DNA of 64,000 nt, taken from IMG/VR virus record IMGVR_UViG_3300037725_000018, positions 124,001 to 188,000 of that record. The stretch is one strand, 5' to 3'. The notes under the pieces are model-generated. The model searched no databases. It had not been told where the DNA came from and saw nothing but the letters and a program-made list of their open reading frames with translations. Shown here piece after piece: positions 53,983 to 64,000 of the stretch. Each line of letters starts with the position of its first letter. The stretch's first letter is position 1. The translations under genes and the position numbers were made by a program. The DNA comes from a virus.

Positions 53983-56900
53983 TTAATAGATTTCCCAATC
54001 GTCGTTCGTTGAGTTGTAAACAAGCGTAACGGAGTTGTTGTCTGTCGGAATAGTTGCGTTTGTGGAATCGTCAATGGTCGAAGATCCGGCAGTTTCAATC
54101 GTTACTGTTCCAGAGCCGTTGTTTTTAACGTTGATTTCTTTTCCGTCAATGTTTTCAGAAGATTGAATTGTTAAGGTAACGTTCCCGCTGGACGTGTCCA
54201 CAGAGTAGTATCCGCTTCCGTCTGTGTTTTGTGTTGAAGAAACGTCTAAGCGGTCGTTGATGAGCGTTCCACCTATAAATTGAAGGTCGGTGTTTGTTAC
54301 GACCCGATCTCCACCAAGACCAACGTAGTTTGAAGTTGAAATGGTGATGTTTCCGATTGCAACTGCATTGTCTGCGCCAACTGTGGACCCGGAACCGACC
54401 GCAAAACTACCATTTACAGTAATAGCGCCGTTATCTAAACTTCCATTAGCTAAAAGAACGGTATTTTCAACATCTTGTGAAAGACCGTTTCCTGACCAAT
54501 AAGCTGTGATTGCGCCCTGCCCAACTCTAAATATGTTTCCCGGAAGAATAGGACCGGAAAAGTCAAAATCACTTAAATCAGAAACCCCAAGAAGGAATAG
54601 ATTTTGAAGAATATTTCCGGAAGGAAATGCGTTTGTGTTGTTTCCGGATTTCCAAAGAAAGAGATCATTTGCGCTATCGGTGTTTAAGTTAAGATCGCTT
54701 CCTAAAAGAACTGACGTTGTGAGAATTTGATCTCCGGAAAATACGCTGTCTCCAATCAAAATTCCGTTTGCGTTTGAACTGGACGTTCTTCCAGATACGT
54801 CGTTTGTAGTTCCGAAGAATATCGATCCGGCTGGAGAAAATGAAAGCGCGTCTTGTGAAGCGGAAGGATTAACAGTTGCCACATAATTGGAGGTATAAAC
54901 TGTAGCTTCGGTTTCGTCACTTCCACGCCGAACTACAAATGAATCTCTGCGGGAGAATGATGTGCCCGATCCCACAACAAAGTCTTCTTCTTGATTATTC
55001 CATTCACCAACAGCCACTCCAGCTTCTTCAGTCATTTGAAGACCACGTCCAATTGTAATTGCTGAATTATTTTCTGCGGTATTTGCTGCATTTTCTTCAC
55101 CACCAAGAACAATAGAAGAAGGAAACTTTGAAGAACCTACTTCTCTAAATCCAATTGTAAATGCAAAGTTTTCATCATATGATGCTCCAAATCCCTCCGC
55201 ACCAAAGTCTGTGGATTCAAGGGTTCGAAGTTCTCCCGTGGAAGTGTCTCGTATGACAAACTCACCACCAACATCTTCAGCATTTCTAACATGATGGGTA
55301 ACTACCCCGGTATCGGAAACGCTAAACGCTTTGTCAATTGAGTCTCCAACAGAAGTGTTGTATAGGTTAATGCTAAACACGTCAGATATGCTTCCACTCG
55401 ACTGTTTAACAACAACACCCTCTGTATCTCCAAGAACAACACGGTTCTCGGTATCCGCAACTGCGGTTCCACCAATTGCAATAGAGTTGGTTCGGGCTTC
55501 ACCTTTAATGGCAATAGCGTCAGAACCGCGAACATCACCTTTAATCGAAACGGAACGCCGCGCTTCATTCAAGTATGTCCCTGTGTCCGGATCTCTTTCG
55601 ATACTTCCGTCTGCAAAAACTGCCGAATTTTCTGCCAAGTTGTCAAAATCCGATGAAGAAAAGAACGCTCTAAACGCTCCACCAACTTTGAAAAGGTTTT
55701 CAATTGAAGATGAATAAAGAGAGGTTTCTCCAACCACCGATAAGTCGTCAACTCCAAATAAGATTGCTGACTCGATTCTTGTAGAAGGTGTAGATGAATT
55801 TCCGTTGCCACTTTCCCAAAGAAGCGATTGCACTATGTTGTCATTCGGTACAATATCGCTAGAAACAAGAATTGAGTCAAGTATATCAGACCCACTACCT
55901 ATTGTAGTTTTTAGGATAATGGAATCACCTACCGAATTCGTACCCATTCCGGTAAAGTCGGAAAAATCTCCTACAACAACAGACCCTTGAACATCTACGT
56001 CTTGTTCAACGGGGTCGGAGGCAGAACTTGGAGAAAATCCTGAACTCAAAAAGGCATTTGCATAAACTACGCTTCCATCCGAACCTTCTCGCACGTAAAA
56101 AAGATCGGATCTGTCACCATCCGATACCCCATTACCTACAGTAAATTCATAATCATTTGCGTTGTACTGCCCAAGAACAACTCTATTTGCATTTGATATA
56201 TCAATTCCTCTACCAATTGCATATGAAGAACCAGTAAATGCAGGTGGATTTACGTTAATATCTGCGCCAATTCCTATACTTAATGCCTCCGATACGCTAA
56301 CTCCAAAATTATTTGAAGAATCCCCACCACCTATGGCTATTGTGCTTTGGTCATTTGCGGACACGTTCCTACCGATTGCAATGCTATCTTGTCCGCTAGC
56401 CCCTGTTTTATCTGTAGAAGTTCCACCAAAAACAATGGAATTATTACCCGTTGTTCCGGTTCTATAGCCAAATGTGAATGAATTATTGTTTCCACCGTAC
56501 TTTGCTTCAAGATTATCCGAATCAGAAAGTGTAATCAACTCTCCGGTGGAAGAGTCTTGAAGGATGAAATTTGACTCAGTATCGGCTTCGGTGATACCAA
56601 GTCCAACGGAACCACCAACATCACCTTGAACGATTGTTCCGGTTTCATCTATCTCGAAAACTGTCTCGTACTGGCCCAAGCTGGCGTTATAAGCGTCAAC
56701 AGAAAGGCCGTGACGAACATGGGTTCCATCCCGATACGTTACGTACAGCCCATCCACTTCCCCGCGACCATCATAATATATGTTATCTCCGGGGCTTGCG
56801 GCAGGCGCTCCGTCCCCAACCCCAACTGCAAATATCCGGCTAGAATCTGTTAGGTTGGCGATTTGATTAATTTTGCTTGCCAGATAGTCTTCGTTGTATG

Positions 56901-59853
56901 TCCCCACCGTAAAGTTTGCCACGTTTTTGGAAACGGTGGCTCGCCCAATTGCCGCTGAATCGTTTGCGGTTGCCGTGGCGTTTCGCCCCACGGTAACAGA
57001 GAAGTTTCCGGAAGACTCTAGCCCCCGGCCAATGGCAATCGCGGCAAAGCCGCTTGCCTCCGAATCCCCAATCACGATGCTGTCGGAGCTTTCGTTTCCA
57101 GACCTTTTTCCGAACGTGAACGCCCCGTTCCCACCGTACCTAGCCGATAGGTTCGAGCCGGATAGGGTAATGAGTTCTCCGGTGGAAGCATCTTGAAGGA
57201 CAAATTCGCTTGCGGCGTTTTGCCCGGTAACGTCAACGCTAACCGTAGTGGCTCCTGTGGACGGATTGAACGCGGAGGTAAGACCAATTCCAGTTTGAAT
57301 GTTTGACGTGCCGCCACCGCCTCCAAGCAACGAACCGTCTACGTACTCAAGCTCTTTTGTGCTTGGGTTTCGAACAAGAACCTGTGAAGTGTTCGACCCG
57401 GAAGTGATCTCCCTTCCGATAGACAGAACGGACTCATACGTTCCGAGACTTTCGTTATAAGCGTCAACAGAAAGGCCGTGGCGAACATGTGTCCCGTCAC
57501 GATATGTGACATACAGCGAATCCACGCGGCCTCGACCGTCGAAGTAATCGTTGGCACCAGAATTTGCTGAAGGGTTGTCTCCAGCACCAACTTGAAGCAC
57601 GCGGTCGGAGGCGGCGATTCCTGAAATAGATCCGGGCTCCGTTCCCACGTCCTCGTTGTAGTTACCTATAGCTGCGCCTCCGTGGAATCCGGCTCGCGTG
57701 AACGATCCCGTGGCCAGAGCGCCAAGTCCGCTAGCCACGGTTTCGGAACCTGCGGCTAGGCTGGCGAATCCAGAGGCAACGGTGAATCCACCGAATGCGG
57801 CTGCGACGTTGTTGGTGGCTTCGGTGAACCGACCGAAAGCAACGGCATTGGGCGCTGTAGCTTTCACATTAGTTCCTTGCGTGAACGCGGACTCGCCCGT
57901 GCTGTCGTTGAATATGCCGAAGGCAACCGAACCGACGCCACTGGCCTCGTTGAAACTGCCCACCGTGAAACTGTTGCTTCCAACACTGCCCGAGCGCCCA
58001 CCGAACGTGACTGCGCCGTTGCCTTCATACGTTATTTCGGAGTTTTCGACAAGCTCGCCTGAAGACTTGATGAACCCAAAGCCTGCAGCCACGTCTTCGC
58101 TACCGGGGTTCAGGTTCACCGTAAACTCGTCCGTGCTGGCGTTATAAAACGTGCTGATGCTTGTGCCACCTGTAACGTTCACAGCTCCCGACATCAAACT
58201 GCTCCCGGCAACGTATTCAAGCTCGTTGGTGGAGGGATTGCGAACAAGAACCTGTGAAGTGTTCGTTCCAACAGAAAGGTCATTGAGCTTTAGAGTGGTT
58301 AAGATGTTCACGGAACCCCCCGATATTACTTCTAAGGCGTTCGAACGGTCAGAGTCTCCGGTTCCGTTTCCGATTATGAAAAGACGATCTTCATCGCTTG
58401 AAGTATCGCTTGGAATAGTATTGTACTCTCCAATTACAGTTGTGTGTATTTCATCTTTATAATTTAAAGAAAGTCCACGACCACTTCCAAATGTCAAGCC
58501 AAAATTATTGTTTGTATATCCACTGGTATTAAGTTCATTTTCTTTCCCAAATACAGTCAAGTTTGAAACAACTGGTCCATCATAAGTTGTAATTTCATTT
58601 AGTGATCCTGAGACAAAACCTCTCGTTAATTGTTTTGTGGAAAAACTAAAAGAAGGAACAAATTGGAGGTCTTTTCTATCAAAAGAAGAAATATCGGTAT
58701 CATTTAAAGGATTCGATGATGGAAAGGTGAGAACGTATTCGTCTGTACTCGAATTATACTCAACGGTGTCAGGTGTAGTCCAGTTTCCGGAACCCAACTT
58801 TCCAATTGAGTTATACTTCCATCGACCATCCAAAATGGGATTGTTTTCTAGGTTCGCACCTATAAGACGAAGTTCATTTGTTGTAGAATTATATGAAAAT
58901 CCAGCGTCTCCTCGAAATACTATGTTTATCGAATTTTCAGCTCCCTGAACAAAAACCGTATTAGCAAACGCTATAGAACTTTCTCTACTAAAATTAGCTA
59001 AATTAATAACTTCTTCTGCAGAAACGCTGTCTCCCGCAGCAAAAAAACTTTGGATATTATTCCAATGCTGACTTTCGACACCGATTGAAGCTGATTGTAC
59101 AAATTCATTTAGAACACCGGGCATTTCGCCAATGATTAAAGAACCTTCCACCGAAAAAGATTCTACCTCTTCATCTACCCTGTCAGACACAATAACAGAG
59201 TGGTTCGCCCCGTCAAATGATCCGTTCTCTTCGCTATCCCCCTGCAAAAGTATAACAGAATTGCGACTTTGTGAATTTAGCTTGGTATTATTTAATGAAA
59301 TAAAAGATCGTTCTAAGTTACCATCAACTTCTCCGGAATTAGACGTAAAGAAACTTCCTTCTATATTACCACCCGAGCTTGGAATAGTGCCTGTTGCTGA
59401 TACGAAACTAGTTGTTGTGCCAAGATTACCAAATGAAGCAGTGTCTCCGGACAAATATGATGCTTGATGTCCTCCGCTACCAACGTCAAAAGCAAATCCT
59501 ATAAATGAAGAGTATAAAGACACAAACGTTTGTGAGGAGAAGTCTACATCACTCCCCACAACTAAATTTTGTATTCCCGATTCAACATTAGTTATCGTAT
59601 CTCCAAGGGCTAACCCGGAACCGGAACCTTCAATTTTTAACAGGTCGTTACTTTTATCATAAACAAAGGTAGAGTCAGATCCAAAACTTCCAGCGTCATT
59701 GAAGATGATCTCCCCGTCAGAGCCGGGTGCGATAACGTCGCTGCTATCTACACCAACACTAATATCCGGAAGTCCTGTGGATTGGTTGATAAAAGCGGTA
59801 ATATTGGAAGATCGGTCCAAGTCTTCGACCGTTACGTGCGTCTTTTTTGCCAT
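53983..59853 (-). CDS. very large tail fibre with YadA-like head repeats
   Basis: 1956 residues. Numerous Hep/Hag-type motifs (for example S-V-A-F-G, A-I-A-I-G-R, D-S-I-V-I-G) of the trimeric-autotransporter head beta-roll, interrupted by modules NTSQVLVRNPSTKELEYV and DGRGRVDSLYVTYRDGTHVR. The N-terminus (KKTHVTVEDLDRSSNITAFI) would be the virion-attachment end; the C-terminus (ENIDGKEINVKNNGSGTVTI) is a typical fibre cap. Expected homotrimer that recognises the host surface. TATATA element about 75 bases upstream. Confidence 0.9.
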   Translation of the reverse strand: MAKKTHVTVEDLDRSSNITAFINQSTGLPDISVGVDSSDVIAPGSDGEIIFNDAGSFGSDSTFVYDKSNDLLKIEGSGSGLALGDTITNVESGIQNLVVGSDVDFSSQTFVSLYSSFIGFAFDVGSGGHQASYLSGDTASFGNLGTTTSFVSATGTIPSSGGNIEGSFFTSNSGEVDGNLERSFISLNNTKLNSQSRNSVILLQGDSEENGSFDGANHSVIVSDRVDEEVESFSVEGSLIIGEMPGVLNEFVQSASIGVESQHWNNIQSFFAAGDSVSAEEVINLANFSRESSIAFANTVFVQGAENSINIVFRGDAGFSYNSTTNELRLIGANLENNPILDGRWKYNSIGKLGSGNWTTPDTVEYNSSTDEYVLTFPSSNPLNDTDISSFDRKDLQFVPSFSFSTKQLTRGFVSGSLNEITTYDGPVVSNLTVFGKENELNTSGYTNNNFGLTFGSGRGLSLNYKDEIHTTVIGEYNTIPSDTSSDEDRLFIIGNGTGDSDRSNALEVISGGSVNILTTLKLNDLSVGTNTSQVLVRNPSTNELEYVAGSSLMSGAVNVTGGTSISTFYNASTDEFTVNLNPGSEDVAAGFGFIKSSGELVENSEITYEGNGAVTFGGRSGSVGSNSFTVGSFNEASGVGSVAFGIFNDSTGESAFTQGTNVKATAPNAVAFGRFTEATNNVAAAFGGFTVASGFASLAAGSETVASGLGALATGSFTRAGFHGGAAIGNYNEDVGTEPGSISGIAASDRVLQVGAGDNPSANSGANDYFDGRGRVDSLYVTYRDGTHVRHGLSVDAYNESLGTYESVLSIGREITSGSNTSQVLVRNPSTKELEYVDGSLLGGGGGTSNIQTGIGLTSAFNPSTGATTVSVDVTGQNAASEFVLQDASTGELITLSGSNLSARYGGNGAFTFGKRSGNESSDSIVIGDSEASGFAAIAIGRGLESSGNFSVTVGRNATATANDSAAIGRATVSKNVANFTVGTYNEDYLASKINQIANLTDSSRIFAVGVGDGAPAASPGDNIYYDGRGEVDGLYVTYRDGTHVRHGLSVDAYNASLGQYETVFEIDETGTIVQGDVGGSVGLGITEADTESNFILQDSSTGELITLSDSDNLEAKYGGNNNSFTFGYRTGTTGNNSIVFGGTSTDKTGASGQDSIAIGRNVSANDQSTIAIGGGDSSNNFGVSVSEALSIGIGADINVNPPAFTGSSYAIGRGIDISNANRVVLGQYNANDYEFTVGNGVSDGDRSDLFYVREGSDGSVVYANAFLSSGFSPSSASDPVEQDVDVQGSVVVGDFSDFTGMGTNSVGDSIILKTTIGSGSDILDSILVSSDIVPNDNIVQSLLWESGNGNSSTPSTRIESAILFGVDDLSVVGETSLYSSSIENLFKVGGAFRAFFSSSDFDNLAENSAVFADGSIERDPDTGTYLNEARRSVSIKGDVRGSDAIAIKGEARTNSIAIGGTAVADTENRVVLGDTEGVVVKQSSGSISDVFSINLYNTSVGDSIDKAFSVSDTGVVTHHVRNAEDVGGEFVIRDTSTGELRTLESTDFGAEGFGASYDENFAFTIGFREVGSSKFPSSIVLGGEENAANTAENNSAITIGRGLQMTEEAGVAVGEWNNQEEDFVVGSGTSFSRRDSFVVRRGSDETEATVYTSNYVATVNPSASQDALSFSPAGSIFFGTTNDVSGRTSSSNANGILIGDSVFSGDQILTTSVLLGSDLNLNTDSANDLFLWKSGNNTNAFPSGNILQNLFLLGVSDLSDFDFSGPILPGNIFRVGQGAITAYWSGNGLSQDVENTVLLANGSLDNGAITVNGSFAVGSGSTVGADNAVAIGNITISTSNYVGLGGDRVVTNTDLQFIGGTLINDRLDVSSTQNTDGSGYYSVDTSSGNVTLTIQSSENIDGKEINVKNNGSGTVTIETAGSSTIDDSTNATIPTDNNSVTLVYNSTNDDWEIY

Positions 59854-59925
59854 TTAACTATTTAGCTAGTTTAAAATTCGCCTGTGTTTCAAAAAGATGT
59901 GAAAACCTTTTAAAGTCTTTGTTAA

Positions 59926-59937
59926 TATATAGGTAGT
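59926..59937 (-). promoter_or_regulatory. TATATA-type promoter-like element
   Basis: CTACCTATATATTAAC on the minus strand, about 75 bases before the 59853 fibre start. Confidence 0.35.
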
Positions 59938-62900
59938 TTAAATCTCTTCAGATGTTACGTTTCCGTTGTTGTCTACTGCAATTCGGTATTGGGTAGTTCC
60001 ATCCGGTGTCGTGACAACCACTCCGTTTCCGGGGGTTTGAATGTCGATTTCATCATCAACAATGGTTACGTTTCCACCATAAAAGTCTGTGCCTCCTGTG
60101 TCCCCGATTGCAACTGTGTTTGACGTGGAAACTGACGCAATTCCACCGATTGCTACAGAGTTGTTTGCACCATCTGAAACATTTCCACCGGAAATGGAAG
60201 TTGCATTTGAAGCATTGCCGATGAATCCACCATTTTTCCCGGCTATGATAACAGACCCATCCCGTTGAAGACCACCCGCATAGGCTAAAATTTGCTTTTC
60301 GTTATATGCAAAAACCGTTACATTTGAAGTTGAATTGTTTTGTTGTCTAAACTCATCTATATTTGAAGAATCTATATCTGTTTTTATAAGGAACGTACCA
60401 AAGTCTATAGTAGCGTCAACTCCGTCAACGCTACTTGTAAACATGGCATTATCGAAGAAAGTAAGATTACTAACGTTAGTTAAAGAACTATTATAAAAGA
60501 AACTGTCGGCAACTCCCGCATCCCCCACGTCAGAATTTAGCAAAAAACTTTGACTTGGAGACCCATCTCCAGTAGAGTTAATTATTATAGAATTTGTAGG
60601 TGAACCGAATCCCGTATCGTTTAGGGTTGAATCTGTAGATGAAGGGAGATGAACAGATGTTGTAGTAAAAATGGGAGTACCAGTTTTTACCTCTATAAAC
60701 GCTCCAGTAATTCGTGTGCTGTCATTTTCACCCACCCCGACTTCAAATGAAGCATCTGACACGCCTTCATTATATGTTCCTATCAAAGTTTTACCGCTGC
60801 CAAATCCCCCCGAATTTAAGTTTAAGTTATTCCCTAAAACAACCGTTTCAGTTGGAGAATTTGTAACATTGTTTTGAAAACCAATGATTAAAGTTTCATC
60901 TGAAGAGTTTGTGTTTCCTATTCCAAAGGCAAAAGAGTTGTTTGCTTCAATGTTTTGCCGGGTTCCAGAAAAAGAACCTGCACCTCCTATGGCAACGGAT
61001 CTTTCACCTCTAATATAATTTCCATAGCCCAAAGCCGCAGAAAAACGTGCTTGGTCGAAGCTACCGCTATTAATCTCGTTATAATGACCCACTATAACAT
61101 TTCCTTCACCATTAGCAAAGTTTTCGGTATCTGAAGCAAGGCTTGGGTCTGCACCACCAAAAACGGAACTATACTGTCCTGTATCGGTGCCTCTTCTATA
61201 TCCTACCGTAAATGATCCGTTTCCTTCATGTTTTGCCGTGAGATCCGCACCACTAGAAAGAGAAATCAACTCTCCGGTGGAAGAATCTTGAAGAATCATA
61301 TCCGATTCTGTATCGGCTTCAACCGGGTCAACATCAAGCGTTGTATTTCCTGTAGAGGCGTTGAATGTAGATGTAAGCCCAAGTCCTGCAAGAATTGCTC
61401 CACCGTTTCCACCACCACCGTTAAGTGCATTTAAGTCAAACGTCTCAATCTCTCCGGTGTTTGGGTTTCGAACAAGGGCTTCAGATATGTTAGAGCCAGA
61501 ATCCGGCTTTCCGATTTTGATTGTTCCATCATCTTCAACTGTGAAAACTTGATTTACAGCGTCTCCAACAGAAGTGTTGTATAGATTCACAGAGAAAAGG
61601 TCTGCTGTAGAACCTTGAACCTGCTTGACAACAGTTCCGTTGTCGTTTCCAAGAACAATTCTATCCGAAGTGTTCACTTCAACATTTGGCCCGATACCCA
61701 CAGAACGTGGAGCCCTCATTGTTGCCCCGCGAATGGAAAGAGAGTTTTGAACGTCTTTGATCGGGCTATCAACAGATCCGGTTCCAACCAAAACAAGCGA
61801 TCCTTCTCTTTCGTTGTTTGGACCAACGGCTTGATAAGCCAAAATGGTATCGTCGTTGAACGCAAATACACTAATCGGTCCTGCTCCAGTTTCCGTTACG
61901 GCAAACTTTCTGCTGTTATCGTTATTCCCCTGACCGTCTTGACCAATTCTAGTTGAGTGAATAAAGGCATTTTCGTAAATTTCCGAAACACTATTTTGTG
62001 GAGTTAATTCGGCATTGATAAACATAGAGCCATCTCCACCTTGAGTTACGCCTTCGGATACAATACTGCTGTTTAAAACGAAAGAACCACCTAGTTCACC
62101 CTCTCCAATTATAGAGTCAACAATAATGCTGTTAGATACGAAAGCACTACCTTCATTTACTCCGGATTCTACAGAGCTGGAAATAACGATATTTCTCCCA
62201 CCGCGAAGCCCCCTCCAAGATGCTGTCGGGTCAATGTTGAGATATAGGTTATCTAGGTGAGTAACAGTTTCCTCATCTGCATTTCCTAAACGTTTAACAG
62301 CCAGTGCATTTCTTCGGGCCGAATCAGTTCCGCTTCCAACAAGAAAAGCCAAGTCCGTGCTTGAAGCAATGTCTAAGTTTCCAGACCCAATAATTACAGT
62401 TGGAAGAAAGGACGTATCTCCACTTCCCCAAGAAATATCATTACCGATAGCAAAGGTATTATCTGATGCATCTTGAAAAATCGTGTTATTTTCACCTATT
62501 GCATAAAACGATTCAGAACCAAATGAGCTTTCAAGAGTATTATTACGCCCAAAAGCGTATCCATTTTCTGGATAAATTGTATTTCCTATTCCTATTCCAA
62601 CGGTTCCGGTATTTTCTAACGTGTTGTTCGAGCCAAAGGCAAAAGACAGGTTAGTTTCGGTATTGAACGTAGAGTTAAATCCTACTGAATTTCCCGGCCC
62701 AATTGCAACGTTGTTTGTTCCGGGAGCCGAAGACGGATTGGATTCGGTAGCGCCGATAACAACGCTGCTTTCGCCAATTCCATTTGAAACGCTTCTGTAT
62801 CCAAGTGTAAGCGCCCCATTCCCTTCGTATCGTGCCCCAAGTGCAGGTGAACCACCATCATCGAGCGTGATCAACTCCCCTGTTAGAGAGTCTCGAACAA

Positions 62901-63138
62901 GCAAATCGCCAGCCGAATCCCCGCCGTTAGGGTTGGCAAGCGTGACTTCGCCAAACTCGTTGACTTCAAACACAGATTCTTCTGTTCCCGTGCTTGGGTT
63001 AAACGATTTCACGGAAAGGGAAGACTGTTCGGTTCGAGTCAAAATTTCATCTTCTTCAAACCGAATCGCAGCGCCGGAATAATCGTAGTCTACAGAAACC
63101 GTAGGTTGATTTTTAAGTTGTGTTTCTATAAGTGCCAT
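59938..63138 (-). CDS. large tail fibre with YadA-like head repeats
   Basis: 1066 residues. N-terminal domain (MALIETQLKNQPTVSVDYDY), then alternating head repeats (N-N-V-A-I-G-P-G, R-S-V-A-I-G-G) and the STGELITL module, and a short C-terminal unit TTPDGTTQYRIAVDNNGN shared with the next fibre. Likely a trimer. The module order partly matches the 53983 protein, suggesting recombination between them. Confidence 0.88.
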   Translation of the reverse strand: MALIETQLKNQPTVSVDYDYSGAAIRFEEDEILTRTEQSSLSVKSFNPSTGTEESVFEVNEFGEVTLANPNGGDSAGDLLVRDSLTGELITLDDGGSPALGARYEGNGALTLGYRSVSNGIGESSVVIGATESNPSSAPGTNNVAIGPGNSVGFNSTFNTETNLSFAFGSNNTLENTGTVGIGIGNTIYPENGYAFGRNNTLESSFGSESFYAIGENNTIFQDASDNTFAIGNDISWGSGDTSFLPTVIIGSGNLDIASSTDLAFLVGSGTDSARRNALAVKRLGNADEETVTHLDNLYLNIDPTASWRGLRGGRNIVISSSVESGVNEGSAFVSNSIIVDSIIGEGELGGSFVLNSSIVSEGVTQGGDGSMFINAELTPQNSVSEIYENAFIHSTRIGQDGQGNNDNSRKFAVTETGAGPISVFAFNDDTILAYQAVGPNNEREGSLVLVGTGSVDSPIKDVQNSLSIRGATMRAPRSVGIGPNVEVNTSDRIVLGNDNGTVVKQVQGSTADLFSVNLYNTSVGDAVNQVFTVEDDGTIKIGKPDSGSNISEALVRNPNTGEIETFDLNALNGGGGNGGAILAGLGLTSTFNASTGNTTLDVDPVEADTESDMILQDSSTGELISLSSGADLTAKHEGNGSFTVGYRRGTDTGQYSSVFGGADPSLASDTENFANGEGNVIVGHYNEINSGSFDQARFSAALGYGNYIRGERSVAIGGAGSFSGTRQNIEANNSFAFGIGNTNSSDETLIIGFQNNVTNSPTETVVLGNNLNLNSGGFGSGKTLIGTYNEGVSDASFEVGVGENDSTRITGAFIEVKTGTPIFTTTSVHLPSSTDSTLNDTGFGSPTNSIIINSTGDGSPSQSFLLNSDVGDAGVADSFFYNSSLTNVSNLTFFDNAMFTSSVDGVDATIDFGTFLIKTDIDSSNIDEFRQQNNSTSNVTVFAYNEKQILAYAGGLQRDGSVIIAGKNGGFIGNASNATSISGGNVSDGANNSVAIGGIASVSTSNTVAIGDTGGTDFYGGNVTIVDDEIDIQTPGNGVVVTTPDGTTQYRIAVDNNGNVTSEEI

Positions 63139-63153
63139 AAAATTTTTATGAAT

Positions 63154-64000
63154 TTAAAGTTCTTCTGATACAATCGTACCGTCGTTCTTGACTTTCACGC
63201 GAAATCTAGTTCCATCGGGGCTTTTCAAAATTTGCCCAAGCCCCGGCGTCGTAACCTCCATTTCTCCAGACGTGACCCGAACAGAACCGCCGAAGTCAAC
63301 TGCTTTCGCCACAACGTCCGAAAGCTCTACGGTGAAAGCGTCCGTGCTAGCGTTGTAGCTGGAGTCAATTCCTATGCCGCCAACAACGTTTGTCGAGCCG
63401 CCACCACCGGAAAAGTTGCTTGCATCTATGTATTCTAGCTCTTTCGTACTTGGGTTTCGAACAAGCACTTGTGAGGCGTTGGTGCCCTCTGCGATTTCAC
63501 GTCCAATTGACAGAACGGTTTCAACTTGTGTTACGCCATCTACGTTCTTAATGTATTCGCCTGTGGAGTCGTTTACCTGAAATCGTTCAACCGTTAAGCC
63601 TTCACGAACATATGTTCCGTCCCTGTAGGTGACGTACAATCCGTCTGCTCTTCCAAGTCCGTCATTAAATTCACTACCAAATCCTTGTTGACTTGGATTA
63701 TCACCAACTCCAACAGCAAGTAAGCGGTCCTGCGGCGTGATATCTTCAATACCGTCGGGCTCGTTGCCTGTGCCAAGGTAATCTTCATTATAAACACCTT
63801 GAGCGATTCCAGCATACGTGCGAGAGATTGTATAGTTTCCCATTGCTGTGGAACTATAGCCTTTTGCTTCTGTGTAAATTCCCATCGCGGTAGATCCAAT
63901 GCCGCTTGTTTCTGTGTTGGACCCCATTGCAACGGATTGGTTGGCGTTTGCTATTGTGCTAATTCCCATTGCAATGGAGTAAAAACCGTTTGCTTCTGTG
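63154..64000 (-). CDS. tail fibre with YadA-like head repeats, C-terminal part
   Basis: Open to the window edge, so the N-terminus is missing; the visible 281 residues begin T-E-A-N-G-F-Y-S-I-A-M-G. They contain Hep/Hag repeats (NQSVAMGSNTETSGIGSTAM), the LGRADGLYVTYRDGTYVREG and NASQVLVRNPSTKELEYI modules, and the C-terminal SPDGTRFRVKVKNDGTIVSE. Same family as the two fibres downstream. Confidence 0.85.
   Translation of the reverse strand, partial: TEANGFYSIAMGISTIANANQSVAMGSNTETSGIGSTAMGIYTEAKGYSSTAMGNYTISRTYAGIAQGVYNEDYLGTGNEPDGIEDITPQDRLLAVGVGDNPSQQGFGSEFNDGLGRADGLYVTYRDGTYVREGLTVERFQVNDSTGEYIKNVDGVTQVETVLSIGREIAEGTNASQVLVRNPSTKELEYIDASNFSGGGGSTNVVGGIGIDSSYNASTDAFTVELSDVVAKAVDFGGSVRVTSGEMEVTTPGLGQILKSPDGTRFRVKVKNDGTIVSEEL

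Noticed and set aside
53983-64000. Fibre genes considered as a diversity-generating retroelement target
   Set aside because: No reverse transcriptase, template repeat or accessory variability gene is visible in the window.

Overview
This window looks like part of a large tailed-phage genome (or a large prophage) whose host is probably in the Bacteroidota/Rhodothermota lineage. Phage origin is supported by giant tail-fibre genes, SleB-type lysis hydrolases, a phage-type RNA ligase and polynucleotide kinase, an HNH endonuclease, tightly packed ATGA-overlapping genes and very many tiny unknown ORFs. The host guess is inference. It rests on A-rich start regions that mostly lack a Shine-Dalgarno sequence, and on an HD-kinase fusion plus Rnl1-type ligase like those described for Rhodothermus phage RM378. 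No capsid, portal, terminase or polymerase gene lies in the window.

Layout. (1) 1-32 kb is almost entirely minus strand: operons for DNA/RNA and nucleotide metabolism (RadA/DnaB-like ATPase, IMP dehydrogenase-like enzyme, dCMP deaminase, HAD nucleotidase, RNA ligase, HD-kinase), translation and protein quality control (tmRNA, tRNA-Ala, tRNA-Cys, peptide deformylase, IF-1, ClpC-like ATPase, J-protein, thioredoxin), a Dps-like ferritin, a MoxR/CobS ATPase with its VWA-metallopeptidase partner, two further P-loop proteins, and many small unknowns. A plus-strand island at 8.8-10.3 kb carries an elaborate structured RNA and two small genes. (2) 32-36 kb, plus strand, and 41.2-50.8 kb, minus strand, hold about 20 single-gene units. 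Most end in a strong hairpin, and about half are preceded by a G/A-rich leader motif that is also seen upstream of the tmRNA. (3) 36.3-41.1, 44.0-46.8 and 50.9-52.7 kb, plus strand, form tiled arrays of about 40 mini-genes of roughly 50-95 codons. Their products start M-[IV]-[IV]-x-[IVF]-x-E, often have a central hydrophobic strand ending in P, and end in a basic I-K-x-x-L-K helix. I recognise no known function; this is the best candidate for an undescribed system. Related singletons are scattered through the minus-strand operons. (4) 52.7-64 kb, minus strand, carries an HNH endonuclease and tail-fibre genes built from YadA/Hep-Hag-like trimeric head repeats.

How the parts may work together (inference): the left part replaces or tunes host nucleotide supply, RNA repair, translation rescue and proteostasis; the middle accessory block supplies a diversified set of small probable takeover or anti-defence proteins; the right end builds the receptor-binding fibres.
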